Source: Actinoplanes sp. TBRC 11911
GTDB taxonomy: Bacteria > Actinomycetota > Actinomycetes > Mycobacteriales > Micromonosporaceae
Length of the DNA: 64,000 nt
Direction: 5' to 3'
Assembly: GCF_012933445.1 (NCBI RefSeq)
Contig: NZ_JABBNC010000014.1
Span: 147,288 to 211,287 of the forward strand
This document shows positions 9,054 through 17,127 of the stretch, in pieces. Numbering within the stretch: position 1 is the first letter of the stretch; each line of letters begins with the position of its first letter. The translations under genes and the position numbers were made by a program. The notes below the pieces were generated by a model that saw nothing but the letters and a program-made list of their open reading frames with translations, had not been told where the DNA came from and ran no database searches.

Positions 9054-11015
9054 ATGGCCGGAAGCAGATTCCGTTACGGGGCATGGCGGGACGGGCCCGA
9101 TCCGCTCGCCCCGCCGTACGACGTGCGGGCCGCCGTCGACGAGGTCGGCGAGCGGGTGCTGGCCGGCGACAGCCTGCGCGACGTGCTGCGCGACCTGATC
9201 CGCCGCGGCCCGCGCGACGGACGCGGCCTGGACGCGCTGCGCGAGCGGGCCCGCCGGATGCGCAAGGAGGCGCTGCGCCGGGGCAACCTGGACGGCGCGG
9301 TCACCCGCGCGCAGCAGATGCTCGACCAGGCGTTGTCCACCGAGCGCGAGGAACTGGCCCGCCGCGACGACGACGCGTCCCGCTTCAACGAGGCGGTGCT
9401 GGACAGCCTGCCGAACTCGACGTCACGGGCCGTCGAGGAGCTCTCCTCGTACGAGTGGGCGTCGGACGAGGCCCGGCAGATGTACCAGCAGATCCTCGAC
9501 GGATTACGGCGCGAGGTGGTGGAGCAGCGGTTCGCCGGGATGAAGCAGGCCCTGGAGAACGGCGACATGCAGGGCGTCTCCGACATGGTCTCGGACCTCA
9601 ACGACCTGCTGGCCAAGCACGCCCGCGGCGAGGACACCTCGGACGCGTTCGCGCAGTTCATGGACAAGCACGGGCAGTTCTTCCCGGACAACCCGGCCAA
9701 CGTCGAGGAGCTCATCGACTCGCTCGCCCGCCGGGCCGCGGCGGCCGAGCGGCTGATGCGCTCGCTCAGCCCGCAGCAGCAGGAGGAGCTGTCCCGGCTG
9801 ATGGACTCCGCGCTCGGCGACGGTCCGTTGCGCGGGCAGCTCGCCGAGCTCACCGACAACCTGCGGGCGTTGCGGCCGCAGCTCAACTGGGGCCGCGGCG
9901 AGCGCATGCGCGGCCCGAACGATCTCGGCTACGGCGACGCGACCGCGGCGCTCGGCGAGATCAGCGAACTGGACGAGCTGCTCGACCAGCTCGGTCAGCA
10001 GCATCCGGGCGCCACGTTGGACGATGTCGACGTCGAGATGGTGGAGCGGCAACTGGGCCGGTCCGCCGGCGACGACGTGCGGCGGCTGCGCGACCTGGAA
10101 CGCGAGCTGCGCCGGCAGGGGTGGGTCACCCGCGACGCCGAAGGGCTGACGCTGTCGCCGAAGGCGTTGCGCCGGCTCGGGCGTACGGCGCTGGCAAAGG
10201 TTTTCGATGATTTGTCCGCCAAGCGCCAGGGCCAGCACGATCTGCGCGACGCGGGGGCGGCCGGCGACCTGATCGGGTCGTCGCGGCGCTGGGAGTTCGG
10301 CGACGAGCAGCCGCTGGACGTGGTCCGCACGATCGGCAACGCGGTGCGCCGCTCCGGTCCCGGCACCGTCCCGGTCCGGCTGCTGCCCGAGGATTTCGAG
10401 GTGGCCGAGACCGAGCGGCGGGCCTCGTCGGCGGTCGCGCTGCTGGTGGACCTGTCGTACTCGATGTGGCTGGACGACCGCTGGGGGCCGATGAAGCAGA
10501 CCGCGCTGGCCCTGTCACACCTGGTCGCCACGCAGTTCCCGCAGGACTCGCTGCAGATCATCGGATTCGGCCTGTACGCCCAGACGATGTCCGAGGCGGA
10601 GCTGGCCGCGTTCGACCCGAACGCGGAGAAGGGCACGAACCTGCAGCACGCCCTCCAGCTGGCCGGCCGTCACCTGCGCCGGCACCCGGGCTCGGAGCCG
10701 GTGGTGCTGGTGGTGACCGACGGCGAGCCGACCTCGCACCTGGAGCCGGACGGCGAGGCGATGTTCTGGTGGCCGCCGCTGCCGGAGACGATCCGGGCGA
10801 CGGTCCACGAGGTGGATCACCTGACCCGCTTCGGCGCCACGCTGAACTTCTTCATGCTGGGCGAGGATCCCGGCCTGCAGCGGTTCGTCGGGGCGGTGGC
10901 CGAGCGCAACGGCGGCCGGGTGTTCAGCCCGGACGCCGCGGAGCTCGGTCGATACGTGGTCGACGACTACGTCCGCGCGCGCCGCGGTCGTGGCCGCGGT
11001 CGATCCGCCGCCTGA
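9054..11015 (+). CDS. VWA-domain protein, partner of the MoxR ATPase (Rv0959-like)
   Basis: A 653-residue soluble protein. Residues 1-440 are mostly helical, with charged, probably coiled-coil stretches (for example around LRERARRMRKEALRRGN). The C-terminal domain from about residue 460 is a von Willebrand A fold with a full metal-ion-dependent adhesion site: VDLSYSMW gives DxSxS, EKGTNLQHAL supplies the Thr and VVTDGEPTSH the Asp. It has no signal peptide, so it acts in the cytoplasm. The pair matches the Rv0958-Rv0959 arrangement of mycobacteria, whose function is not well established; by analogy with other MoxR-VWA systems it may remodel or activate a client complex. A strong hairpin follows the stop. 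Confidence 0.88.
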   Translation: MAGSRFRYGAWRDGPDPLAPPYDVRAAVDEVGERVLAGDSLRDVLRDLIRRGPRDGRGLDALRERARRMRKEALRRGNLDGAVTRAQQMLDQALSTEREELARRDDDASRFNEAVLDSLPNSTSRAVEELSSYEWASDEARQMYQQILDGLRREVVEQRFAGMKQALENGDMQGVSDMVSDLNDLLAKHARGEDTSDAFAQFMDKHGQFFPDNPANVEELIDSLARRAAAAERLMRSLSPQQQEELSRLMDSALGDGPLRGQLAELTDNLRALRPQLNWGRGERMRGPNDLGYGDATAALGEISELDELLDQLGQQHPGATLDDVDVEMVERQLGRSAGDDVRRLRDLERELRRQGWVTRDAEGLTLSPKALRRLGRTALAKVFDDLSAKRQGQHDLRDAGAAGDLIGSSRRWEFGDEQPLDVVRTIGNAVRRSGPGTVPVRLLPEDFEVAETERRASSAVALLVDLSYSMWLDDRWGPMKQTALALSHLVATQFPQDSLQIIGFGLYAQTMSEAELAAFDPNAEKGTNLQHALQLAGRHLRRHPGSEPVVLVVTDGEPTSHLEPDGEAMFWWPPLPETIRATVHEVDHLTRFGATLNFFMLGEDPGLQRFVGAVAERNGGRVFSPDAAELGRYVVDDYVRARRGRGRGRSAA

Positions 11016-11028
11016 TCAGGTATTTCGG

Positions 11029-11056
11029 GAAGCCCCGGCCGGTCGGCCGGGGCTTC
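11029..11056 (+). terminator. Hairpin terminator after the VWA gene
   Basis: A 12-bp perfect stem (arms 11029-11040 and 11045-11056, GAAGCCCCGGCC and its complement) with a 4-base loop, 13 bp after the stop codon. No T-run follows, which is common in high-GC actinobacteria. Confidence 0.75.
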
Positions 11057-11230
11057 CTGGCGCCGGTCCACCCTGGAGTACTAGTTTCCTAGGACGACGC
11101 ACACGGTGTGCGGGACGTGACGGGGTGATCAGGCAGCATCGGGCGCTGGTTATAGTTGCTCGGCGAGTTTCGGGGAACCGCCGCCCGGGTGCGTCATGCC
11201 CGGGTTCGAACTGGGGGAGAGGGAAGCGCG

Positions 11231-11848
11231 ATGTCGCAGCAGCCTGCGCCGTCCTACGTTGCCTCGAACCGCATCTGGACGATTCCCAACGTCATCAGCT
11301 TCATCCGGCTGCTCGGCGTCCCGCTGTTCCTGTATCTGCTGCTCGGCCCGCACCACGACGTGGCCGCGGTGATCGTGCTGGCGGTCGGCGGCACCACCGA
11401 CTGGGTGGACGGCTTCGTGGCCCGGCGGATGAACTCGGTGAGCCGGCTCGGCGAGCTGCTCGACCCGTTCGCGGACCGGCTCTACATCCTGGCCACGCTG
11501 ATCGGCTTCACCGTGCGCGGCGTCGTGCCGTACTGGCTGACCGGCGCCCTGCTGCTGCGCGAGGTCGTCCTCGCGATCGCGCTGCTGGTGCTGCGCCGCC
11601 ACGGGTACGGTCCGCCGCCGGTGCACTACCTGGGCAAGACCGGCACGTTCGTGTTGCTCGCCGCGTTCCCGGCGATCCTGCTCGCCAAGGCCGTCCCGTC
11701 GATCGACTCGTGGATGGGCCCGATCGGGTGGGCGCTGGCCTGGTGGGCGCTCGCCCTCTACTGGGCCGCGGCGGCGCTCTACCTCATCCAGACCGCCCAG
11801 CTGCTGCGGGCCGACCGGGAGGACCGTGCCGGGGCGGTCGTGAGATGA
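11231..11848 (+). CDS. CDP-alcohol phosphatidyltransferase (Rv1822/PgsA2-like)
   Basis: A 205-residue integral membrane enzyme. It contains the full CDP-alcohol phosphotransferase motif D-x2-D-G-x2-A-R-x8-G-x3-D-x3-D, starting DWVDGFVARR and ending GELLDPFAD, and about five to six hydrophobic helices (LLGVPLFLYLLL, LLREVVLAIALLVL, WALAWWALALYWAA and others). The family moves a phosphatidyl group from CDP-diacylglycerol to an alcohol such as glycerol-3-phosphate. Position at the head of this block matches Rv1822 (annotated pgsA2) of M. tuberculosis; the acceptor alcohol is not determined. The ATG at 11231 follows GGGAAG and is preferred over the upstream in-frame ATG at 11156. Its stop overlaps the next start (ATGA). 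Confidence 0.85.
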   Translation: MSQQPAPSYVASNRIWTIPNVISFIRLLGVPLFLYLLLGPHHDVAAVIVLAVGGTTDWVDGFVARRMNSVSRLGELLDPFADRLYILATLIGFTVRGVVPYWLTGALLLREVVLAIALLVLRRHGYGPPPVHYLGKTGTFVLLAAFPAILLAKAVPSIDSWMGPIGWALAWWALALYWAAAALYLIQTAQLLRADREDRAGAVVR

Positions 11849-12714
11849 CCGCGCCCAAGCGCAACTACACCCCGGACTTCCTCACCGAGCTGTTCCGCAA
11901 CCCCCTCGACCCCGGGTACGCCGACGCGGCCGCCCGCAAGGCACGCGACGGTGAGCCGCGCGGCCCCCGCAAGATCGCCGGGAGCGGGGTTCTGCTGCTC
12001 ACGCTGGTCCTGCTGGGGTTCCTGCTCGTCGTGGCGTACCAGCAGACGGTCGCCGACGAGCCGGCCCGCAGCAAGGCCCGCGCCGAGCTCATCGACCAGG
12101 TGACCAAGCGCCGGGACGCGACGGCCGCGTTGCAGGACCGTGCCGACTCGCTCGGCGCCGAGGTCAACGACCTGCGGGAGAAGGAGCTCGGCTCGTCGGC
12201 GGTGGCGAAGCTGCGCAACCTGGAGGCGCAGACCGGGCTGGCCTCGGTGCACGGTTCCGGGGCGAAGATCACCATCGGGGACGGTCCCGCCAAGGTCAAT
12301 CCGGTGACCGGGGATGATCAGAACGGCGCGGCCCGGGTCAAGGACACCGACCTGCAGCTCGCCACCAACGCGTTGTGGTCGCAGGGCGCCGAGGCGATCG
12401 CGATCAACGGGCAGCGGCTGACCGCGACCTCGACGATCCGGCAGGCCGGCGAGGCGATCCTGGTCGACTTCCGGCCGGTGACCACGCCGTACGAGGTGGT
12501 GGCGATCGGCCCGGACTCGCTGGCCGCCGACTTCCGCGACGGGTACGCCGGGAAGTTCTTCAAGCAGCTGGCGAGCCAGTACGGGATGTCGTTCAGCGCG
12601 TCCGGGGTGAAGGACGTGACCCTGGACGCGGCCACCGAGCTCAAGCTGCGGGTGGCGCAGCCGGCGCCGACGCCCTCGAAACCCTCACCGTCCTCGTCGG
12701 AAGGCGGCAGATGA
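11845..12714 (+). CDS. DUF881 family membrane-anchored protein (first copy)
   Basis: A 289-residue protein with a short cytoplasmic N-terminus, one transmembrane helix (LLLTLVLLGFLLVVAY, about residues 50-65), a coiled-coil stretch (RAELIDQVTKRRDATAALQD and onward to about residue 120) and a DUF881 domain in which NALWSQGAEAIAINGQRLTA is the most conserved part. The C-terminal tail is Pro/Ser-rich. DUF881 proteins are extracytoplasmic, widespread in Gram-positive bacteria and often near division or sporulation genes; the molecular function is unknown. The start overlaps the preceding stop by ATGA, and its own stop overlaps the next start in the same way, indicating tight translational coupling. 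Confidence 0.85.
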   Translation: MTAPKRNYTPDFLTELFRNPLDPGYADAAARKARDGEPRGPRKIAGSGVLLLTLVLLGFLLVVAYQQTVADEPARSKARAELIDQVTKRRDATAALQDRADSLGAEVNDLREKELGSSAVAKLRNLEAQTGLASVHGSGAKITIGDGPAKVNPVTGDDQNGAARVKDTDLQLATNALWSQGAEAIAINGQRLTATSTIRQAGEAILVDFRPVTTPYEVVAIGPDSLAADFRDGYAGKFFKQLASQYGMSFSASGVKDVTLDAATELKLRVAQPAPTPSKPSPSSSEGGR

Positions 12715-13043
12715 TCGCCGTAATCGCCTTGATCGCGGGTGCCGCGCTGGGCATCGTGTTCCATCCGGCGGTGCCGCCCGCCCTGCAGCCGTATCTGCCG
12801 ATCGCGGTGGTCGCCGCGCTGGACGCGGTGTTCGGCGGGGTGCGGGCGAAGCTGGACGGCATCTTCGACGACAAACAGTTCGTGATCTCGTTCATCTCCA
12901 ACGTGCTGGTGGCGGCCCTGATCGTCTACCTGGGTGACCAGCTCGGGGTGGGCGGGCAGCTGTCCACCGGCGTGGTGGTGGTGCTCGGGGTGCGCATCTT
13001 CGGCAATGTCGCGGCCATCCGACGTCACCTGTTCCGGGCTTGA
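12711..13043 (+). CDS. Small basic membrane protein, DUF1290 (Sbp-like, Rv1824-like)
   Basis: A 110-residue protein with three hydrophobic helices: MIAVIALIAGAALGIVF at the N-terminus, LPIAVVAALDAVFGGVRA in the middle and FISNVLVAALIVYLG toward the end. The motif around AALDAVFGGVRAKLDG is diagnostic for the small-basic-protein family that sits between two DUF881 genes in many actinobacteria and firmicutes. Function is unknown; the conserved sandwiching suggests a membrane complex with the two DUF881 proteins. ATGA coupling joins it to the gene before. Confidence 0.88.
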   Translation: MIAVIALIAGAALGIVFHPAVPPALQPYLPIAVVAALDAVFGGVRAKLDGIFDDKQFVISFISNVLVAALIVYLGDQLGVGGQLSTGVVVVLGVRIFGNVAAIRRHLFRA

Positions 13044-13055
13044 GGTGGTGCGCCG

Positions 13056-13988
13056 GTGACTGACGAGCCTGAACTGCCCACCGCGGGGCGTAAGCCGCCG
13101 CACACCGACGAGCCGGTGGCGATGCTCGACGAGTCGCCGGCCGAGCCCGCGGCCTCCGCGTTCCCCGCGGCCGCGGACGACGAGCCACCGCCGGTCGAGC
13201 CCCGGCCCGCGGACGATTCCGTGGCGGACGAGGCGGACGGGCGTACGGGAGAGGAAGCGCAAGCGGAACCCGAAAGGGTGACCGACGCGAAACCGGGCCG
13301 TAAGCGCCGCCTCACCTCGGCCGGTGCGTTGATCGCCGTACTGCTGGCCGTGTTCGGTTTCACGCTCGTGGTGCAGTTGCGCAGCAACGACGGCGACCAG
13401 GGCCTGGCCACCGCCCGCCAGGAGGACCTGGTGCGCATCCTCAGCGACCTGGACTCGCGCGACAGCCGCCTGCAGTCCGAGATCAACGGGCTGGAGAGCA
13501 GTCAGCGGCAGCTCACCTCGGGTGTGGCGGGCCGGCAGGCGGCGCTCACCGAGGCGGACAAGCGGGCCGACGAGCTGGGTCTGCTGGCGGGCACGCTGCC
13601 CGGCCGGGGACCGGGCCTGCGGATCGTGATGGACAAGGTCAACGCCGCCGCGATCCTCAACGCCGTGCAGGAGTTGCGCGGGGCGGGCGGCGAGGTGATG
13701 CAGCTCTACGGCTCGGACGGGACGGCCGTGCGGATCGTGGCGTCCAGCTTTTTCGTGGACGCGGACGGTGGCGGACTCGTCGCCGACGGCATCGCCCTGT
13801 CCGGGCCGTACACGTTGGATGTGATCGGCCCGCCGCAGACGATGCAGACCGCGCTGCAGATCCCCGGCGGGGTGGTGGCGTCCGTGAACAGCGACGGCGG
13901 TAGCGTGACGCTGGAGCAGCGCACCATGGTCGAAGTGACCGCGTTGCGTAAAGCGACGACATTGCAATATGCGCGTCCGGCGTCCTGA
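13056..13988 (+). CDS. DUF881 family membrane-anchored protein (second copy)
   Basis: A 310-residue paralogue of the gene at 11845, starting at GTG 13056. A long acidic, Pro/Ala/Glu-rich cytoplasmic N-terminus (about 85 residues) precedes one transmembrane helix (ALIAVLLAVFGFTLVVQL), a coiled coil (around LSDLDSRDSRLQSEINGLES) and the DUF881 domain with AAILNAVQELRGAGGEVMQL. The ligand or partner is unknown. It lies 12 bp after the DUF1290 gene; order and spacing match the Rv1823-Rv1824-Rv1825 trio, so all three probably function together at the membrane. Confidence 0.85.
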   Translation: MTDEPELPTAGRKPPHTDEPVAMLDESPAEPAASAFPAAADDEPPPVEPRPADDSVADEADGRTGEEAQAEPERVTDAKPGRKRRLTSAGALIAVLLAVFGFTLVVQLRSNDGDQGLATARQEDLVRILSDLDSRDSRLQSEINGLESSQRQLTSGVAGRQAALTEADKRADELGLLAGTLPGRGPGLRIVMDKVNAAAILNAVQELRGAGGEVMQLYGSDGTAVRIVASSFFVDADGGGLVADGIALSGPYTLDVIGPPQTMQTALQIPGGVVASVNSDGGSVTLEQRTMVEVTALRKATTLQYARPAS

Positions 13989-14030
13989 GGGCGCCGTCAT
14001 AGGGGCAGAGCGTGATACGGGAGAGATGGC

Positions 14031-14411
14031 GTGATTCCTGAGGACCTGCGGTACACCGCTGAACACGAGTGGGTGGCCGGTGACGGCAGCGGGCCGGTGC
14101 GGGTGGGCATCACCCACTACGCGCAGGACGCGCTGGGCGACATCGTGTTCGTCCAACTGCCCGACGAGGGCACCGAGGTGCAGGCCGGCGACGCGTTCGG
14201 CGAGATCGAGTCGACCAAGAGCGTCTCCGAGATCTACGCGCCGGTGTCCGGCACTGTCGTGGCCAAGAACGCTTCGCTGGGCGACGAGCCGGAACTGATC
14301 AACGCGGAGCCGTACGCGGCGGGCTGGCTGGTGGAGATCGCACCGAGTGATCCGGGTGCGATCGCCGGTCTGCTCGACGCGAATGCCTACAAGGCACTGA
14401 CGGAGAGCTGA
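14031..14411 (+). CDS. gcvH: Glycine cleavage system H protein
   Basis: A 126-residue lipoyl carrier protein. Starting at GTG 14031, IPEDLRYTAEHEWV is the standard GcvH opening and FGEIESTKSVSEIYAPVSG carries the lipoylation lysine (ESTKSVSE). H protein shuttles the aminomethyl group between the P, T and L proteins of the glycine cleavage complex in the cytoplasm; none of those partners is in the window. Position between the DUF881 genes and the FHA gene equals Rv1826 in M. tuberculosis. A good ribosome site (GGGAGA) precedes the start. Confidence 0.95.
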   Translation: MIPEDLRYTAEHEWVAGDGSGPVRVGITHYAQDALGDIVFVQLPDEGTEVQAGDAFGEIESTKSVSEIYAPVSGTVVAKNASLGDEPELINAEPYAAGWLVEIAPSDPGAIAGLLDANAYKALTES

Positions 14412-14431
14412 TCGATATCCGCGCGTCCGGT

Positions 14432-14469
14432 TGCCCCGCGATATTGGCACTTACTAGGCTCGCGGGGCA
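14432..14469 (+). terminator. Hairpin after gcvH
   Basis: Nine-base complementary arms (TGCCCCGCG at 14432-14440 and CGCGGGGCA at 14461-14469) enclose a 20-base loop, 20 bp after the gcvH stop. It probably ends or attenuates transcription before the FHA gene, whose own leader (to 14587) follows. Confidence 0.55.
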
Positions 14470-14587
14470 CAACAACTGTTATTCCTTTGAAACCTGAAAC
14501 CGATAGTCGTGCGTCCGGGCCTTTTGGCCGCGGTGGGGGAGTTCCCGTGCCGCATGGCGGCGACCAACTGATCCGTGAGGTGGTCCG

Positions 14588-15040
14588 ATGACGCGCCCAG
14601 ACGACGAGTTCCCCCCACTCGACGTCACGTCCACGCTGAACCTCGGCGCTCTCGACGAGGTGCTCGAGGGTCCTGACACCGACGTGGTGCCGAGCCGCAT
14701 GTCCGGCTCGCTCCCGCCGGGGATGGCATTGCTGGTGGTGCGCCGTGGCCCGAACGCGGGTGCCCGCTTCCTGCTCGATCACGACGTGACGACGAGCGGC
14801 CGGCACCCCGACAGCGACATCTTCCTGGACGATGTGACGGTTTCGCGCCGGCACGCGGAGTTCCACCGTGAGGGCGGCACCTTCACGGTCCGCGACGTGG
14901 GCTCGCTCAACGGCACCTATGTGAACCGTGAGCGGGTCGAAGCGGCGACCCTGAGCAACGGTGACGAGGTGCAGATCGGCAAGTTCCGCCTCGTGTTCAT
15001 CGCCGGCCCCCGGCCGGAGGGCGAGGGCAGCCGGGCGTGA
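14588..15040 (+). CDS. garA: FHA-domain signalling protein, GarA-like
   Basis: A 150-residue protein with a disordered N-terminus and a C-terminal forkhead-associated domain (about residues 55-135). The phosphothreonine-binding residues are visible: GRHPDSDIFLDD (Gly-Arg), TVSRRHAEF (Ser-x-x-His) and VGSLNGTYVNRE (Asn). The N-terminal VTSTLNLGAL contains closely spaced Thr/Ser residues at the place where mycobacterial GarA carries its PknB/PknG-phosphorylated threonines. In mycobacteria GarA binds and inhibits 2-oxoglutarate dehydrogenase and activates glutamate synthase, depending on phosphorylation. Its place after gcvH equals Rv1827. The stop overlaps the next start by GTGA. Confidence 0.85.
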   Translation: MTRPDDEFPPLDVTSTLNLGALDEVLEGPDTDVVPSRMSGSLPPGMALLVVRRGPNAGARFLLDHDVTTSGRHPDSDIFLDDVTVSRRHAEFHREGGTFTVRDVGSLNGTYVNRERVEAATLSNGDEVQIGKFRLVFIAGPRPEGEGSRA

Positions 15041-15774
15041 ACTCGTCGGGGGCGGCAGCGCGCGACCCAGGGGCTCGCCCCGGGGCCGGGCGTGAGGCCG
15101 CGCTGATGAGCATCGGGGAGGTGCTGGCCCATCTGCGCGCCGAGTTCCCCGACACCACGATCTCGAAGTTGCGGTTCCTGGAGGCGGAGGGGCTGGTCGA
15201 CCCCCAGCGCACCGCCTCCGGGTACCGCAAGTACTCGTGGAACGACGTGGCCCGGCTGCGTTTCGTGCTGACCGCGCAGCGAGATCAGTATCTCCCGTTG
15301 CGCGTCATTCGCGAGCAGCTCGACAGGATGTCCGATGAGCCGCCCGTGCCCGCCCGGCCGACCCTGGTCGCGGTGGGCACGGAGAAGGCGGCCGATCCGT
15401 CCGACACCCGGATCCCCCGGGAGGATGTGATCGAACGCACTGGGGTGAGCGGGGAACTGCTCGACGACCTGGAGCAGATCGGTCTGGTCACGGCCAAGCC
15501 GCCCGGCTGGTACGACGGCGACGCGGTGATCATCGTCGAAGCGGTCGTGGGTCTGACCCGCTACGGGTTGGAGACGCGTCATCTGCGTGCGTTCCGGGCC
15601 GCCTCCGATCGGGAGGTCGGCCTGTTCACGCAGCTTCTGGCGCCGCTGGTGCGGCAGAGTGATCCGGCGGCCCGGGCGCGGGCCGCGGAGACGGCACGCG
15701 AGCTGCAGGCTCTTTCGCAGCGATTGCACGCCGCATTGGTGCGGGCGGGCCTGCGCGGCGAACTCGGTCGCTGA
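15037..15774 (+). CDS. ftsR: MerR-family regulator, FtsR/Rv1828-like
   Basis: A 245-residue regulator. After a loosely conserved leader the MerR DNA-binding winged helix starts at about residue 24 (MSIGEVLAHLRAEF, then ISKLRFLEAEGLVDPQ and ASGYRKYS). The C-terminal half lacks the cysteines of metal sensors. Orthologues next to the GarA gene include Rv1828 of M. tuberculosis and Cg1631 of Corynebacterium glutamicum, the latter described as FtsR, an activator of ftsZ; that assignment is from memory of the family. Two starts are possible: GTG 15037 (coupled to the FHA stop) or ATG 15106. Confidence 0.82.
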   Translation: MNSSGAAARDPGARPGAGREAALMSIGEVLAHLRAEFPDTTISKLRFLEAEGLVDPQRTASGYRKYSWNDVARLRFVLTAQRDQYLPLRVIREQLDRMSDEPPVPARPTLVAVGTEKAADPSDTRIPREDVIERTGVSGELLDDLEQIGLVTAKPPGWYDGDAVIIVEAVVGLTRYGLETRHLRAFRAASDREVGLFTQLLAPLVRQSDPAARARAAETARELQALSQRLHAALVRAGLRGELGR

Positions 15775-15910
15775 GCCGATTCACCTACGCTGCACGGGGT
15801 ATGCCGCAGCGGTTGGATCCGTACGGCGTGCGTGTACCGTGACTCAAAGGGCGGCCGTACGGGTGCACCTCAAGTGCGGAGCACAACGACAAACGACACG
15901 GAGGCGGGCG

Positions 15911-16375
15911 GTGCGCGAGCTGAGCGTGGTCGGAGTTCGGGTGGAGCTGCCTAGCAACCAGCCGATCGTCCTGCTGCGGGAGGTCGACGGTGATCGGTAC
16001 CTGCCGATCTGGATCGGTGCGGTGGAAGCGACCGCCATCGCGTACGAGCAGCAGGGTGTGAAGCCCGCCCGGCCGCTGACGCACGACTTGCTGCGGGACA
16101 TTCTGGCGGCGCTGAAGGCGCCGCTGAAGGCCGTGGAGATCACCGAGCTGAAGGACAACGTCTTCTACGCCGACCTGCTGATCGGTGAGGATGTGCGGGT
16201 GTCCGCCCGGCCCAGCGACTCGATCGCGCTGGCGTTGCGGGTGGGCGCGCCGATCCGCTGCGCCGAGCAGGTGCTGACCGAGGCCGGCATCGTCATCCCG
16301 GACGAGCAGGAGGACGAGGTGGAGAAGTTCCGCGAGTTCCTCGACCAGGTGCGCCCCGAGGATTTCGCGGGCTGA
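15911..16375 (+). CDS. Bifunctional nuclease family protein (DUF151)
   Basis: A 154-residue cytoplasmic protein from GTG 15911. The DUF151 core is complete: VRVELPSNQPIVLLREVDG, YLPIWIGAVEATAIAYEQQG, then RPLTHDLLRDIL and, near the end, ARPSDSIALALRVGAPI. The family is named from plant proteins with combined RNase/DNase activity; the bacterial role is unclear. It lies between two MerR regulator genes, as Rv1829 does in M. tuberculosis. The region before it (15775-15910) is non-coding and probably carries its own promoter. Confidence 0.87.
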   Translation: MRELSVVGVRVELPSNQPIVLLREVDGDRYLPIWIGAVEATAIAYEQQGVKPARPLTHDLLRDILAALKAPLKAVEITELKDNVFYADLLIGEDVRVSARPSDSIALALRVGAPIRCAEQVLTEAGIVIPDEQEDEVEKFREFLDQVRPEDFAG

Positions 16376-16516
16376 CCTGCGCCTCACCAGTTTGATCGAC
16401 AAAGGGCTAGCCCGTAAGCGGCGTGTCATGGCGTTACCTCCCTGTTTCGGCGGCCACTGAGATATACGCTCGTGAAGTCCAGGTGAAGCGGCATCGCGCA
16501 GCGGGGAGGTAGTCGC

Positions 16517-17068
16517 GTGCACGAGCAGCCACTCGAGGGCCCGTTCGTCGGCGAGGACGGCTCGGTCGGTTATCGCGGCGTCACGGCTTGCCAGGCGGTC
16601 GGTATCAGCTACCGTCAACTGGACTATTGGGCCCGGACGTCGCTGGTCGTACCGAGCATTCGCGACGCCGAGGGGTCCGGCACCCAGCGGCTCTACTCGT
16701 TCCGCGATTTAGTGGTCCTCAAGGTCGTCAAGCGTCTGCTGGACGCCGGGGTCTCCCTGCAGAACATCCGCCGCGCCATCGAAACGCTTCGCTCACGCGG
16801 CGTCGAGGACCTGGCCGGCATCACGCTGATCTCGGACGGCACGACGGTGTACGAGTGCCGCTCCCCGGAGGAGGTCGTCGACCTGCTGCAGGGTGGTCAG
16901 GGGGTGTTCGGCATCGCGATCGGGGGAGCGTTCAAGGAGATCCAGGGCTCGCTGTCGCATCTGCCGGCCGAGCCCGCCGCCGGGCCGCAGCCGGTCGGCG
17001 GTGATCCTGCTCCGGCCGCCGCGGGCGATGAGCTGGCGGCCCGCCGGGCACGCCGGCGCGCCGGCTGA
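16517..17068 (+). CDS. MerR-family regulator, Rv1830-like
   Basis: A 183-residue regulator starting at GTG 16517 with a good ribosome site (GGGGAGG, 8 bp upstream). The winged-helix domain is at residues about 20-90 (GYRGVTACQAVGISYRQLDY, ARTSLVVPSI, GTQRLYSFRDLVVLKVVKRL). A dimerisation helix follows (VSLQNIRRAIETLR) and the tail is Ala/Pro/Arg-rich. It is distinct from the FtsR-like gene two loci upstream and corresponds by position to Rv1830. The target genes are unknown. Confidence 0.85.
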   Translation: MHEQPLEGPFVGEDGSVGYRGVTACQAVGISYRQLDYWARTSLVVPSIRDAEGSGTQRLYSFRDLVVLKVVKRLLDAGVSLQNIRRAIETLRSRGVEDLAGITLISDGTTVYECRSPEEVVDLLQGGQGVFGIAIGGAFKEIQGSLSHLPAEPAAGPQPVGGDPAPAAAGDELAARRARRRAG

Positions 17069-17127
17069 TGTTGCCGTTTTGGCAATGAATTTTGCCCGAT
17101 CTTCGCGGTCCGGCGCAGGCTGAGCGC

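Noticed and set aside
11190..11225. tRNA-like T-arm (GGGTTCGAAC within a short stem)
   Set aside because: No acceptor stem, D-arm or anticodon arm can be built around it; it is the leader of the phosphatidyltransferase gene.
12318..14450. 710-codon open frame on the minus strand
   Set aside because: It is the antisense shadow of DUF881, DUF1290, DUF881 and gcvH genes, all with clear family features on the + strand.
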